Below are positions 26,019-34,851 of a stretch of 64,000 bases of DNA, in pieces. Every line of letters starts with the position of its first letter. Position 1 is the first letter of the stretch. The DNA comes from Chitinophaga polysaccharea. GTDB taxonomy: Bacteria > Bacteroidota > Bacteroidia > Chitinophagales > Chitinophagaceae. The notes beneath the pieces are model-generated. The model ran no database searches, had not been told where the DNA came from, and saw nothing but the letters and a program-made list of their open reading frames with translations. A program made the translations under genes and the position numbers. The stretch is from assembly GCF_007829335.1 (NCBI RefSeq), contig NZ_VIWO01000006.1, forward strand, positions 62,001 through 126,000, written 5' to 3'.

Positions 26019-26963
26019 ATGATCCTTCAGCAATACATACACGAAGTGCTGTTTAAGCAACGGGTTTGCGTAGTCCCCCATCTGGGTACCTTTTCCGTAC
26101 AACATTTTCCGGCACATTATAATACCAATACACAAACATTAACGCCTCCCCGCGAACAGGTAATGTTTACGCAACAATGGCAAGACGACGGCTCCTGCCT
26201 GGAATGGATTGCCCTGAAAGAAAACCTGGTTCCTGCTGTGGCACAGCGCAAGCTTGAAAAATACCTGGAAGAGCTGAAAGCCAGCCTCCAGCCAGGCACT
26301 CCGCTGGTACTGCCGGGGATAGGGCAGCTCCAGGGCGACTTTGCCGGCAATATTCATTTCCATGCGGAAGAATTGCCAGTATCCCGCGATACGCTTGATA
26401 TAGCGCCATTGTCACGCCCGGATAGTAAACCAGCTCCGCCGCCAACACCCACCCCTGCGCCACCCGTATCTGTTACAGAACCAATCATGACCCCGGAAGT
26501 GGAGGAAACGCTGGAAGCATTAACGGAAGAAAGTGGATTTAAATGGTGGTGGGCCGCTATTCCCGCTGCTGCCATCATCATAGGCGTAGCAGTATGGTGG
26601 TACGTTTCGGGTATATCTCCGGCGGTATCGTCTTCGGCTCCTTCTACCAATACAGATACTGTTACCCTCAAGCAACCGGTAGCCCCTGCAGTAGATTCAG
26701 CCCAACAGGCCATAGCAGATTCTGTGGCCAATGCCAGCAAGGAAATCACCTATTATGCAGTGATAGATAAATACAAGGACAGCAGCAACGCCGTATCTAA
26801 CCAGAAACGGCAGCGCACCTGGAGAAAGCTGGAGTTGGTGATCTATAAAAAAGATGGCATGTTCAAACTGGCGTTGCCATTACATTCTGTCGCAGCCGAT
26901 ACTACGCAGCAACTCAATAAAGTAAAGGAAACGTTTAACAGGGCCTACCTGGAATTCCCATAA
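26019..26963 (+). CDS. HU-CCDC81-type membrane protein
   Basis: 314 residues. The N-terminal region (about 1-120) resembles the Bacteroidota HU-CCDC81 tandem domains, related to DNA-binding HU (YIHEVLFKQRVCVVPHLGTFSVQHF and LPGIGQLQGDF). A proline-rich linker (PPPTPTPAPP) leads to one transmembrane helix near 175-195 (WWWAAIPAAAIIIGVAVWWY). The C-terminal domain (about 240-314) lies outside the cytoplasm, where many relatives carry a peptidoglycan-binding SPOR domain; here the match is weak. The design links something in the cytoplasm to the envelope. Confidence 0.65.
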   Translation: MILQQYIHEVLFKQRVCVVPHLGTFSVQHFPAHYNTNTQTLTPPREQVMFTQQWQDDGSCLEWIALKENLVPAVAQRKLEKYLEELKASLQPGTPLVLPGIGQLQGDFAGNIHFHAEELPVSRDTLDIAPLSRPDSKPAPPPTPTPAPPVSVTEPIMTPEVEETLEALTEESGFKWWWAAIPAAAIIIGVAVWWYVSGISPAVSSSAPSTNTDTVTLKQPVAPAVDSAQQAIADSVANASKEITYYAVIDKYKDSSNAVSNQKRQRTWRKLELVIYKKDGMFKLALPLHSVAADTTQQLNKVKETFNRAYLEFP

Positions 26964-27863
26964 TCAAGATTTTATTTCACCGGCCACAATTTCCAGCCCC
27001 TCTGCGAAAGTACGGGGCTGGTATCCCAGCTCTTTTTCCGCCTTATCGATGAGTAATCCCGTTTTTGTTGGGCGGGCAGCCGGCTGGGCCAGCGTTTTGG
27101 CACTGATCTTTTCCACGAGGGAGGTGTCCAGCTTAAAGAATTCGGCCGTTTTTATGGCCATATCATAAGGAGTCAAAATTTCATTTCCGGAGATGTTGAA
27201 GATACCGGTGGCTTTCTTATTGGCAATCAGCAAACAACCTTTCGCCAGGTCATGACACAACGTTGGCGTACGCCACTGGTCATCTACGACCTTCACTTTC
27301 TTACCCTGCTGTAAATTATTTTTCACCCACGTAATCATATTATTGCGATGCGGATCGGCTACCACGCCGTATACCAGCACCGTACGTACAATCGCCCATT
27401 GCAGCTTGCTGTTTACCACCAAACGCTCCGCCGCCACTTTACTGGTGCCATAATAGTTAATCGGATTTACCGCAGCATCTTCTCCATAGGGACCTTGTAA
27501 ACCATCGAACACAAAATCGGTAGATAAAAACAGGAAGAAGGCATTACAGTTTTCTGCTGCATGTACCAGGTAACGGGTAGCGCCTACATTGGTATCCCAG
27601 CAGGCGTCTTTGTTTTTTTCACAGTCGTCTACCTGCGACATAGCACCGCCATGAATAATAATATCCGGCTGATGCTTTTCCACCAGCTGTTTTACGCTGC
27701 CGGCATCCCGGAGATTCACCGCCTCATAGGTGTATTTATCCCGCAAAGGAAAACGATTCGGGCCCCTGCCGGTTGCTATCACGTCATATTTTCCATCTTG
27801 CAGAAAAAGTGGGATCAAATGCTGTCCCAATAATCCGTTACTTCCAGTTATAAGTACCTTCAT
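26964..27863 (-). CDS. NAD(P)-dependent sugar reductase, RmlD-like SDR
   Basis: 299 residues. The Rossmann start ITGSNGLLGQHLIPLF gives the GxxGxxG nucleotide site and the active-site YxxxK appears as YYGTSK. SQVDDCEKNKDACWDTNVGATRYLVHAAE and STDFVFDG are typical of the dTDP-4-dehydrorhamnose reductase family. The substrate is not certain and no rml neighbours are present. It is convergent with the HU-type gene, with which it shares an abutting end, and is separated from the upstream peptidase by a strong palindrome. Confidence 0.78.
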   Translation of the reverse strand: MKVLITGSNGLLGQHLIPLFLQDGKYDVIATGRGPNRFPLRDKYTYEAVNLRDAGSVKQLVEKHQPDIIIHGGAMSQVDDCEKNKDACWDTNVGATRYLVHAAENCNAFFLFLSTDFVFDGLQGPYGEDAAVNPINYYGTSKVAAERLVVNSKLQWAIVRTVLVYGVVADPHRNNMITWVKNNLQQGKKVKVVDDQWRTPTLCHDLAKGCLLIANKKATGIFNISGNEILTPYDMAIKTAEFFKLDTSLVEKISAKTLAQPAARPTKTGLLIDKAEKELGYQPRTFAEGLEIVAGEIKS

Positions 27864-27898
27864 GTTCGTTTAGGGTATTTTTAAAGATAAGGAAAAAA

Positions 27899-27935
27899 GC
27901 AGAAAGCATAAAGCTTAAAGCTTTATGCTTTCTGC
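27899..27935. terminator. Perfect 18-bp palindromic terminator of the oligopeptidase gene
   Basis: Two 18-base arms (27899-27916 and 27918-27935) are exact reverse complements separated by one base. On the minus strand it is followed by TTTTTTCC, so it should terminate the oligopeptidase transcript and separate it from the RmlD-like gene. The arm overlaps the stop codon by one base. Confidence 0.85.
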
Positions 27936-30061
27936 TACTTCGGTTGCATGCCCAGATTAAACATCGTGAAGGCCCATACGTCCGTGGCTTCATCGATCAG
28001 TTTAGAGGTAGGTTTACCCGCCCCATGTCCTGCCTGTGTTTCAATACGGATGAGCGTTGGGTTGGGCCCTGCATTGGCAGCCTGCAGAGTAGCTGCAAAC
28101 TTAAAGGAGTGTGCAGGCACCACCCGGTCGTCGTGATCTGCCGTGGTAACCAATGTAGCTGGATACGATGTTCCCGGCTTCAGGTTGTGCAGCGGTGAAT
28201 ATTTCAAGAGGTAAGGGAACTGGTCAGCATGGTCGCTGCTACCATATTCTACCGCCCAGGCCCAGCCAATGGTGAATTTCTGGAAACGCAGCATATCCAT
28301 TACGCCTACTGCCGGCAAAGCCACCTTAAACAAATCCGGACGCTGGGTCATACAGGCACCTATCAGCAAACCACCGTTAGAACCGCCACGGATAGCGATC
28401 TTCGAGCTATTGGTATATTTAGCCTGTACCAGGTATTCAGCCGCACCGATAAAGTCGTTGAACACATTTTGCTTCTTGTCGAGCATGCCCGCTTTATGCC
28501 AGGCTTCTCCATATTCGCTGCCGCCTCTCAGCGCTACTACCGCATATATACCTCCCTGCTCCATGAAATAGAGATTGGATACGCCAAAGCTGGGCGTCAT
28601 CGGGATGTTAAAACCGCCATAACCATAAATCAGCACCGGGTTGTTGCCGTTGAGCTGTATGCCTTTCTTATAAGAAAGGAACATAGGTACACTGGTACCG
28701 TCCGCACTTTTGAAAAATACCTGTTTGGTTTCGTAGTCAGCAGGCGTAAACTTCACATCCGGTTTACTATATAAAGTGGAGGCGCCACTGGCGATATCAT
28801 ATTTATATACTGCCGGCGGTGTTACAAAGGAGGTATAGGTATAGAACAATTCCTTATCTTCCTTCTTTCCGCCAAATCCGCTGGCAGTACCGATGCCGGG
28901 CAGCTTTACCTCATGCTCATATTTCCCTTTATAGTCATATTGGTATACCCTGGCAGCAGCGTCTTTCAGGTAAGACAGGAACATTTTGCCGTTGGCGGTA
29001 CCTACGCCTTCCAGCGCTTCCTTCTTTTCCGGTACGATCACTTTCCAGTTGGCCTGTCCGGGATGTAGGGGATCAATCAGCACCACCTTGTAGTTAGGCG
29101 CATCATGGTTGGTACGCACCAGTAATTTGCCACCGTCGTTATCAATAACGTCGGGTTCATAATCAAATCCTTTTATCAACAGGGCAAAATCAGTTTGCGC
29201 CGGGTTTTGCAGATCGCGGTACCAGAGCTCCCGGCCAGAGGTGCCTTCTGAGGTCGACAGGATCAGGAAGCGTTCATCTTCCGTAACAGATACACCAGCA
29301 TTGCGCAGCGGATGCGCTTTATCCACATATATTAAGGCATCCTTTTCCTGCGGGTCGCCCAGCTGGTGATAATATACCTTGTGGAATTCATTCTTGCCAG
29401 AAAGTTTGCTGGTTTCGGTGGGCGCGTCATAGCGGCTGTAATAGAAGCCATTCCCCCGCCAGTCGAGGGAACTGAATTTTACCCAGTCCAGCTTATCCGA
29501 TAGTAACTGTTTGGTTTCCACATCCATCACAAAACCTTCCTGCCAGTCGGAACCGGCTTTTGACAACAGGTAGGCCGCATACTTGCCATCTTTTGAAAAA
29601 GACATGGCGCCCAGGGCGGTGGTACCAGCGACAGACAGTTTATTGGGGTCCAGAAATACTTCCGGGGTACCTCCGAGGGTGGCGGAACGATAGAGTACCG
29701 CCTGGTTCTGCAACCCATCATTTTTATAATAGTAATAATATTTACCGTGTTTAACGGGGGCGCCGGTCTTCGGATAGTTCCAGAGTGCCTCCAGGCGTTT
29801 TTTAATATTATCCCTAAAAGGGATGTTGGAGAGATAGTCTTGCGTAACTTTGTTCTCTGCTGCTACCCATGCTTTAGTTTCTTCGCTATGGTCATTTTCC
29901 AGCCAGCGGTACGGATCGGCTATTTTTGTACCGTGATAATCATCTACCGTATCTACTTTTTTTGTTTCCGGGTAAATGATGGCTGGTTGTTGTGCCATTG
30001 CCTGTCCGGCTATTAAACTCACGCTCATAAAGATCCACCTCCTATTATTTTTTTTTGACAT
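27935..30061 (-). CDS. Exported prolyl oligopeptidase
   Basis: 708 residues with a signal peptide (VSLIAGQAMAQQ). The N-terminal seven-bladed propeller gives way to the alpha/beta hydrolase domain after about residue 430. The catalytic triad is visible: Ser561 in GGSNGG, Asp644/645 in TADHDDRV and His679 in QAGHGAG. The sequence PYRWLENDHSEETKAWV is the S9A family start. It cleaves short peptides after proline in the periplasm or outside. It is transcribed divergently from pfkA. Confidence 0.93.
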   Translation of the reverse strand: MSKKNNRRWIFMSVSLIAGQAMAQQPAIIYPETKKVDTVDDYHGTKIADPYRWLENDHSEETKAWVAAENKVTQDYLSNIPFRDNIKKRLEALWNYPKTGAPVKHGKYYYYYKNDGLQNQAVLYRSATLGGTPEVFLDPNKLSVAGTTALGAMSFSKDGKYAAYLLSKAGSDWQEGFVMDVETKQLLSDKLDWVKFSSLDWRGNGFYYSRYDAPTETSKLSGKNEFHKVYYHQLGDPQEKDALIYVDKAHPLRNAGVSVTEDERFLILSTSEGTSGRELWYRDLQNPAQTDFALLIKGFDYEPDVIDNDGGKLLVRTNHDAPNYKVVLIDPLHPGQANWKVIVPEKKEALEGVGTANGKMFLSYLKDAAARVYQYDYKGKYEHEVKLPGIGTASGFGGKKEDKELFYTYTSFVTPPAVYKYDIASGASTLYSKPDVKFTPADYETKQVFFKSADGTSVPMFLSYKKGIQLNGNNPVLIYGYGGFNIPMTPSFGVSNLYFMEQGGIYAVVALRGGSEYGEAWHKAGMLDKKQNVFNDFIGAAEYLVQAKYTNSSKIAIRGGSNGGLLIGACMTQRPDLFKVALPAVGVMDMLRFQKFTIGWAWAVEYGSSDHADQFPYLLKYSPLHNLKPGTSYPATLVTTADHDDRVVPAHSFKFAATLQAANAGPNPTLIRIETQAGHGAGKPTSKLIDEATDVWAFTMFNLGMQPK

Positions 30062-30137
30062 GCATAATATTTTTTAAAATTTTTAGCTACTTTGTTTGAT
30101 GGAAATTAAAAATTTAGGTTATTTCATCAGATAACAG

Positions 30138-30167
30138 TTAGAAAACAATTGCAAAATGTTATTTTTG
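30138..30167 (+). promoter_or_regulatory. Promoter of pfkA-pyk
   Basis: TTA at 30138-30140 (one mismatch to TTG) and TATTTTTG at 30160-30167 with 19 bases between, matching the Bacteroidota TTG-N19-TAnnTTTG pattern. The predicted leader is about 25 bases before the ATG at 30200. Confidence 0.65.
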
Positions 30168-30199
30168 TGCGCCTTTAAGATATTTTTTTAGCAATTTAT

Positions 30200-31180
30200 A
30201 TGAAAAAACTCAACAACATTGCAGTCCTTACATCCGGGGGAGATGCTCCTGGCATGAACGCAGCAGTTCGTGCCGTTGTAAGAACGGGCATTTATCATCA
30301 GCTGAATGTGTACGGCATAATGTACGGCTATAGGGGAATGTTGAAGAACGAGATTTTCCCGATGGAATCAAAATCTGTTGCCAACATTATTCAGCGCGGG
30401 GGCACGATATTGAAGACCGCCCGCTGCAGAGAGTTCTATGAATATGAAGGGCGAAAAATGGCTTACGAAAATCTGAAGAAACACAACATTGACGGGCTGG
30501 TAGTAATAGGTGGTGACGGCTCGTTTAATGGTGCGCAAAAGTTCAGCCAGGAATTTGACATTCCGTGTATAGGCTTGCCTGGTACTATTGACAAGGACAT
30601 TGCAGGGACTGACTCGACTATTGGATTTGACACGGCTGTAAATACAGCAGTAGAAGCGATAGACAAAATCAGGGACACCGCGGATGCGCATGACCGTTTG
30701 TTTGTAATTGAAGTAATGGGCCGTGATGCCGGTTACATTGCATTACACAGCGGTATTTCCACTGGTGCGGAACACATATTGATGCCGGAACGCAAAACGG
30801 AAGTAAACGACATTATTGAAGAACTGCAGGCGAACGAACGTCGCAGAAAACTGGTTAACCTGATTGTGGTAGCCGAAGGTGATGAAACCGGCGGCGCACA
30901 GGAAGTTGGGCGCATCATTAAAGAGAGATGTCCTCAACTCGACACCCGGGTGAGTATCCTCGGGCATATTCAACGCGGCGGCGCTCCCACCTGTACAGAT
31001 CGCATTCTGGCGAGCCGCCTGGGCTATGCAGCTGTAGATGCCCTGCTGGAAGGCATTCACAATGTAATGATTGGCGTAGTAAACGACAAAATTCATTACA
31101 CTCCTCTTGATAAAGCTGTTAAAGCCAAACAGGAAATCGACCCTGAATGGTTTAAGATTGTTAAAATTCTTGCGAGTTAA
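30200..31180 (+). CDS. pfkA: ATP-dependent 6-phosphofructokinase
   Basis: 326 residues, the usual length for bacterial ATP-PFK. Motifs: TSGGDAPGMN at the start, GGDGS at 104-108 (the glycine is the ATP-type, not pyrophosphate-type, signature), PGTIDKDIAGTD with catalytic Asp131, MGRDAG, and HIQRGG. It phosphorylates fructose-6-phosphate to the 1,6-bisphosphate in glycolysis. Pyruvate kinase follows 12 bases later, making a two-gene glycolytic operon. Confidence 0.97.
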   Translation: MKKLNNIAVLTSGGDAPGMNAAVRAVVRTGIYHQLNVYGIMYGYRGMLKNEIFPMESKSVANIIQRGGTILKTARCREFYEYEGRKMAYENLKKHNIDGLVVIGGDGSFNGAQKFSQEFDIPCIGLPGTIDKDIAGTDSTIGFDTAVNTAVEAIDKIRDTADAHDRLFVIEVMGRDAGYIALHSGISTGAEHILMPERKTEVNDIIEELQANERRRKLVNLIVVAEGDETGGAQEVGRIIKERCPQLDTRVSILGHIQRGGAPTCTDRILASRLGYAAVDALLEGIHNVMIGVVNDKIHYTPLDKAVKAKQEIDPEWFKIVKILAS

Positions 31181-31192
31181 AAAATCAGACTT

Positions 31193-32680
31193 ATGAGTAC
31201 AAAGGATCTTTCGAAATACTATCACAAGCAGATGGATAATGCTGCGGGTAGAGAGCACTCTTCGCACAAAACAAAAATTGTGGCCACTGTTGGCCCTGCG
31301 TGTGATACCTATGATGGACTGCTGGCTTTAGTAAAAGCCGGTGTTAACGTTTTCCGTCTCAACTTTTCACATGGCTCGCATGAAGATAAACTGCGGATTA
31401 TTGAATACATCCGCCAGATCAATAAAACAGAACCTTATACCGTAGCCATCCTGGCCGATTTACAAGGTCCTAAACTGCGCGTGGGTGAAATCGAAAACAA
31501 CGCCCTCCCGCTGAAAAAAGGAGATATCCTCACCTTCGTGAATGAGAAACTGGTGGGTAATATGGAAAAAATCTACGTTTCCTACCCAGATCTTTACAAA
31601 GATCTCAAACAAGGCCAGAAAATCCTGCTGGACGATGGTAAAATAGAAACCATCGTAAAAGAAATCACTGCCAACGGAGAAATCAAAGCAGAAGTAAGCT
31701 TACCAGGTGTACTGTCTTCTAAAAAAGGCTTCAACCTCCCGGATACCAAAATTTCCCTCCCTGCACTGACTGAAAAAGATATTATCGACCTGGAATTCAT
31801 TATCGACCAGGAATGCGACTGGGTAGCGCTGTCTTTCGTAAGAAGCGTAAAAGATCTCGCCGATCTGCGCAAACGCCTGGAAGCACGTAATTCTAAAATC
31901 AAGATCATTTCTAAAATCGAGAAGCCTGAAGCCATTCAGAACTTAAAAGAAATCATCTGGGAAAGTGATGGCGTAATGATTGCCCGTGGTGACCTTGGCG
32001 TAGAACTGCCCGTAGAGCAGATTCCAATGATCCAGAAAGATATTATCCGCAAATGTATTCACCGTGCAAAACCCGTTATTGTGGCTACACAAATGATGGA
32101 AAGCATGATGGACCGCACCCGTCCTAACCGTAGCGAAATCACCGACGTAGCTAACGCAGTACTGGAAGGCGCCGACGCGGTGATGCTTAGCGGTGAAACA
32201 GCTACTGGTATGTTCCCCGAACTGGTGATCCAAACGATGAATAAAATCATCCAGGAAGTGGAAAAAGAAGCAATCATCTACAACCGTAACCTGATCCCGC
32301 ACCGCCACTCTCCTACCTTCCTCAGCGATGCACTGTGCTACAACGCCTGTAAAATTGCGGAAGACCTGGATGCTGATGCCCTCATTGGTATGACCCAAAG
32401 CGGCTACACCGGCTTTATGCTGAGCAGCTACCGCCCACGCAGCCCACTCTATATCTTCACCAAAGAAAGATCGCTCGTAAACCAGTTGAGCCTCAGCTGG
32501 GGTGTACGCGCCTTCTACTACGAAGAAGAAGAAAGTCTCGATGATATCGTTTTCGATCAGATCAACATCCTGAAAGAAAGAGGCTTCATCAAAACCGGCG
32601 ATGTGGCCGTAAATACCGGTAGTACGCCTGTTAAAGAACACTTGCCTACTAATATGCTGAAGATTACGAAAGTTGACTAA
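31193..32680 (+). CDS. pyk: Pyruvate kinase
   Basis: 495 residues with TKIVATVGPAC at the start, FRLNFSHGSHE, the substrate loop DLQGPKLRVGE, KIEKPEAIQNL, the metal-binding IMIARGDLGVELP-like segment (GVMIARGDLGVELP) and ATQMMESMMDRTRPNRSEITDVANAVLEGADAVMLSGETA. All are family hallmarks. It converts phosphoenolpyruvate to pyruvate. It shares a transcript with pfkA and is followed by a strong terminator. Confidence 0.97.
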   Translation: MSTKDLSKYYHKQMDNAAGREHSSHKTKIVATVGPACDTYDGLLALVKAGVNVFRLNFSHGSHEDKLRIIEYIRQINKTEPYTVAILADLQGPKLRVGEIENNALPLKKGDILTFVNEKLVGNMEKIYVSYPDLYKDLKQGQKILLDDGKIETIVKEITANGEIKAEVSLPGVLSSKKGFNLPDTKISLPALTEKDIIDLEFIIDQECDWVALSFVRSVKDLADLRKRLEARNSKIKIISKIEKPEAIQNLKEIIWESDGVMIARGDLGVELPVEQIPMIQKDIIRKCIHRAKPVIVATQMMESMMDRTRPNRSEITDVANAVLEGADAVMLSGETATGMFPELVIQTMNKIIQEVEKEAIIYNRNLIPHRHSPTFLSDALCYNACKIAEDLDADALIGMTQSGYTGFMLSSYRPRSPLYIFTKERSLVNQLSLSWGVRAFYYEEEESLDDIVFDQINILKERGFIKTGDVAVNTGSTPVKEHLPTNMLKITKVD

Positions 32681-32740
32681 TAAGCCCGGTGACACCCTTG
32701 CTTAGATACTTTCCCTAAATGCATTTAGCAATATTATCAA

Positions 32741-32776
32741 CAAAGCCCTCCGCCACGGCGAAGGGCTTTGTGCTTT
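32741..32776. terminator. Terminator of the pfkA-pyk operon
   Basis: CAAAGCCCTCCGCC (32741-32754) pairs with GGCGAAGGGCTTTG (32757-32770) with one internal mismatch, followed by a T-rich tail. Confidence 0.85.
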
Positions 32777-32801
32777 TGTCACCTTTCTTTCAAATAAACA
32801 T

Positions 32802-32815
32802 ACAGACTTGTCTGT
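32802..32815. promoter_or_regulatory. TetR operator upstream of the regulator gene
   Basis: ACAGAC-TT-GTCTGT, a perfect palindrome. The same half-sites occur at 33451-33464 at the start of the efflux gene. It overlaps the TTG (32808-32810) of the regulator promoter, so binding should block its own transcription. Confidence 0.7.
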
Positions 32816-32838
32816 TTACTAAAAACGCCCTAATATTG
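32808..32838 (+). promoter_or_regulatory. Promoter of the TetR gene
   Basis: TTG at 32808-32810 and TAATATTG at 32831-32838 (one mismatch to TAnnTTTG), 20 bases apart. The ATG at 32843 would be at or next to the transcription start, implying a leaderless or near-leaderless message. Confidence 0.5.
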
Positions 32839-32842
32839 TGTT

Positions 32843-33409
32843 ATGAAAGAAGGCGCAAAAGAAAGAATTCTACATACGGCGGCGGAGCTGTTTTACCAGC
32901 AAGGCTACCAGGCCACCGGCATTAACCAGATCATCGAAGAAGCCGGTATCGCCAAAGCCAGCCTGTACCAGCACTTCTCCTCAAAAGAAACGCTGCTCAC
33001 TGCCTACCTGCAAAACACCCGGGTGTGCAACCACGAACAGCGGATGAAGTACCTGGAACAACTGGCCCCAGGCAAAGAAAGACTAATAGGCCTGTTCAAA
33101 TATCGCCTGCAACATATGCAGGAAAACCAATTCAGGGGCTGCGCCTTTATACGCATCGCCTATGAACTACCTCACTTAAATGAAGACGCCCAGCTGCAAA
33201 TCAATACCCACAATCAAACCATCAAAGCGCTGATTGCCAGCCAGCTGCAGGCAATCAAAGATCCCTTCCCCGAAGCCTCACTCACCGAATGGACCGATAT
33301 GCTGCACAATCTTTATGAAGGCGCCGGCTTGCAGGGATATCTCATGAAATCACCTAAACCGGTGGAAGACACCATCAACATCGTACAAAAACTACTGGCC
33401 ACTTTATAA
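32843..33409 (+). CDS. TetR family transcriptional repressor
   Basis: 188 residues. The N-terminal helix-turn-helix domain reads KERILHTAAELFYQQGYQATGINQIIEEAGIAKASLYQHFSSKETLL, a textbook TetR DNA-binding region (about 1-50). The C-terminal ligand domain is helical. Two identical palindromes, one at its promoter and one at the next gene, are the likely operators. It probably represses itself and the efflux pump until a compound binds it. The ligand is unknown. Confidence 0.93.
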   Translation: MKEGAKERILHTAAELFYQQGYQATGINQIIEEAGIAKASLYQHFSSKETLLTAYLQNTRVCNHEQRMKYLEQLAPGKERLIGLFKYRLQHMQENQFRGCAFIRIAYELPHLNEDAQLQINTHNQTIKALIASQLQAIKDPFPEASLTEWTDMLHNLYEGAGLQGYLMKSPKPVEDTINIVQKLLATL

Positions 33410-33444
33410 AACCATTTCATTTACCACTACAAAATTCTACTTAC

Positions 33445-34851
33445 ATGAAAACAGACCGGTCTGTATATATCAATAACTATAGCACCAGCCCCTGGCTGTC
33501 GCTGGCCATCATCCTGTTAGCTCCCCTGATCACGGTAGTCGACATCTTTATCGTCAATATTAGCGCCCCCGCCATCAAAACATATTTTAATAGCTCCGAT
33601 GCCGCGCTGGAACTGGTGGTAGCTTCTTACCTGCTGGGATACGCCGTATTCCTCATTACGGGCAGCCGCACCGGCGATTACCTGGGTAAAAAGAAAGTGT
33701 TTATCGCCGGACTGGCCGCCTTTACAATCTCCTCCGCCCTCTGTGGTTTTGCGATATCTATGCCCATGCTCATCGTTTCCCGTTTCCTGCAGGGCGTAGC
33801 CGCTGCGTTTACGGTACCGCAAACCATTACGTTAATACAACTGAACTTTCAATCGCCTACCGACAGGGACAAAGCCTATGGCATGTACGGCATGGCATTG
33901 GGCACCGGCGCCACGCTGGGCCAATTCCTGGGCGGCTATTTTATTTCCTCTCATCTCATTACTGACAGCTGGCGGCTCATCTTCCTCGTAAACCTGCCCG
34001 TAGGCGTCATTGCCATGGTACTGGCGTTTTATTTTGTACCGGAATCACAGCAAAACAAATCCACCCGTTTCGATATTCCCGGCATCTTTATACTCACTGC
34101 CGCCTTATCTCTCCTGGTATATCCTATTATCCAGGGTACAGAGCTGGGCTGGCCACTCTGGACCAAAGCCATGCTGGTAGTGTCATTGCTGCTATTGCTA
34201 TTTTTTGTGGGATATCAGCGGAAATTGGGTCAGCAACAAAAAGATCCATTGGTACCACTGTCGCTTTTTAAAATCCGGAGCTTCAATATCGCGGTGCTTT
34301 GTGTATTATTTTTCTTCGGGGTAAATACCGCTTATATCTTTGCAGTATCTATCTTTTTTCAAAGTGGGTTCAACATCCCTCCTTTTACTGCCGGCAATTA
34401 TTTTGTGTTTCAAACGGGTGCGTTTCTGCTGGCATCACTATGGTCTATTAAAAATGCCGCCCGGTATCGTATCCGCCTGTTACAGGTAGCCGCAGGATTG
34501 ATGATCCTCTCCTTTATTTGTCAACTGGTATTATTCCAGGAGAAATTTATCACGCCCTGGGATATCCTTCCCTGCCTGATCATCTACGGCATTGGCTCCG
34601 GCCTGATGATGCCTTCTTTATTGAAGGTAGCCATGTGGGATATGCCGGCCGACAAAGCAGGAGCCGCCAGCGGGGTGTATTCTACTATACAACAGGTTTC
34701 CTCCGCGCTGGGCATCAGTATACTAGGCGGTGTTTTCCTGTACCTGGCACGCACTTCGGGACATTACTATTTTGCTTATAAAATCGCCTTGTTTTGTATG
34801 ATGGCCTACCTGTTGATCGTAGTGGTACTGCTAAATCGTATTAAGCGCTAA
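33445..34851 (+). CDS. DHA2-type MFS efflux transporter
   Basis: 468 residues with about 14 transmembrane segments, the EmrB/QacA (DHA2) type. Motif A-like GSRTGDYLGKKKVFIAGL follows segment 2, and VAAAFTVPQTITLIQLNF and GTGATLGQFLGGYF are family-typical. It follows the tetR gene and its first codons overlap the operator palindrome (33451-33464), so repression is likely. It probably exports toxic compounds by proton antiport. Its end overlaps the opposite MFS gene by 11 bases. Confidence 0.9.
   Translation: MKTDRSVYINNYSTSPWLSLAIILLAPLITVVDIFIVNISAPAIKTYFNSSDAALELVVASYLLGYAVFLITGSRTGDYLGKKKVFIAGLAAFTISSALCGFAISMPMLIVSRFLQGVAAAFTVPQTITLIQLNFQSPTDRDKAYGMYGMALGTGATLGQFLGGYFISSHLITDSWRLIFLVNLPVGVIAMVLAFYFVPESQQNKSTRFDIPGIFILTAALSLLVYPIIQGTELGWPLWTKAMLVVSLLLLLFFVGYQRKLGQQQKDPLVPLSLFKIRSFNIAVLCVLFFFGVNTAYIFAVSIFFQSGFNIPPFTAGNYFVFQTGAFLLASLWSIKNAARYRIRLLQVAAGLMILSFICQLVLFQEKFITPWDILPCLIIYGIGSGLMMPSLLKVAMWDMPADKAGAASGVYSTIQQVSSALGISILGGVFLYLARTSGHYYFAYKIALFCMMAYLLIVVVLLNRIKR
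33451..33464. promoter_or_regulatory. TetR operator at the efflux gene start
   Basis: ACAGAC-CG-GTCTGT, four bases after the ATG at 33445, within codons 3-7. It shares both 6-base arms with 32802-32815. Binding here would block elongation or the start region rather than the -33 box. Confidence 0.65.
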
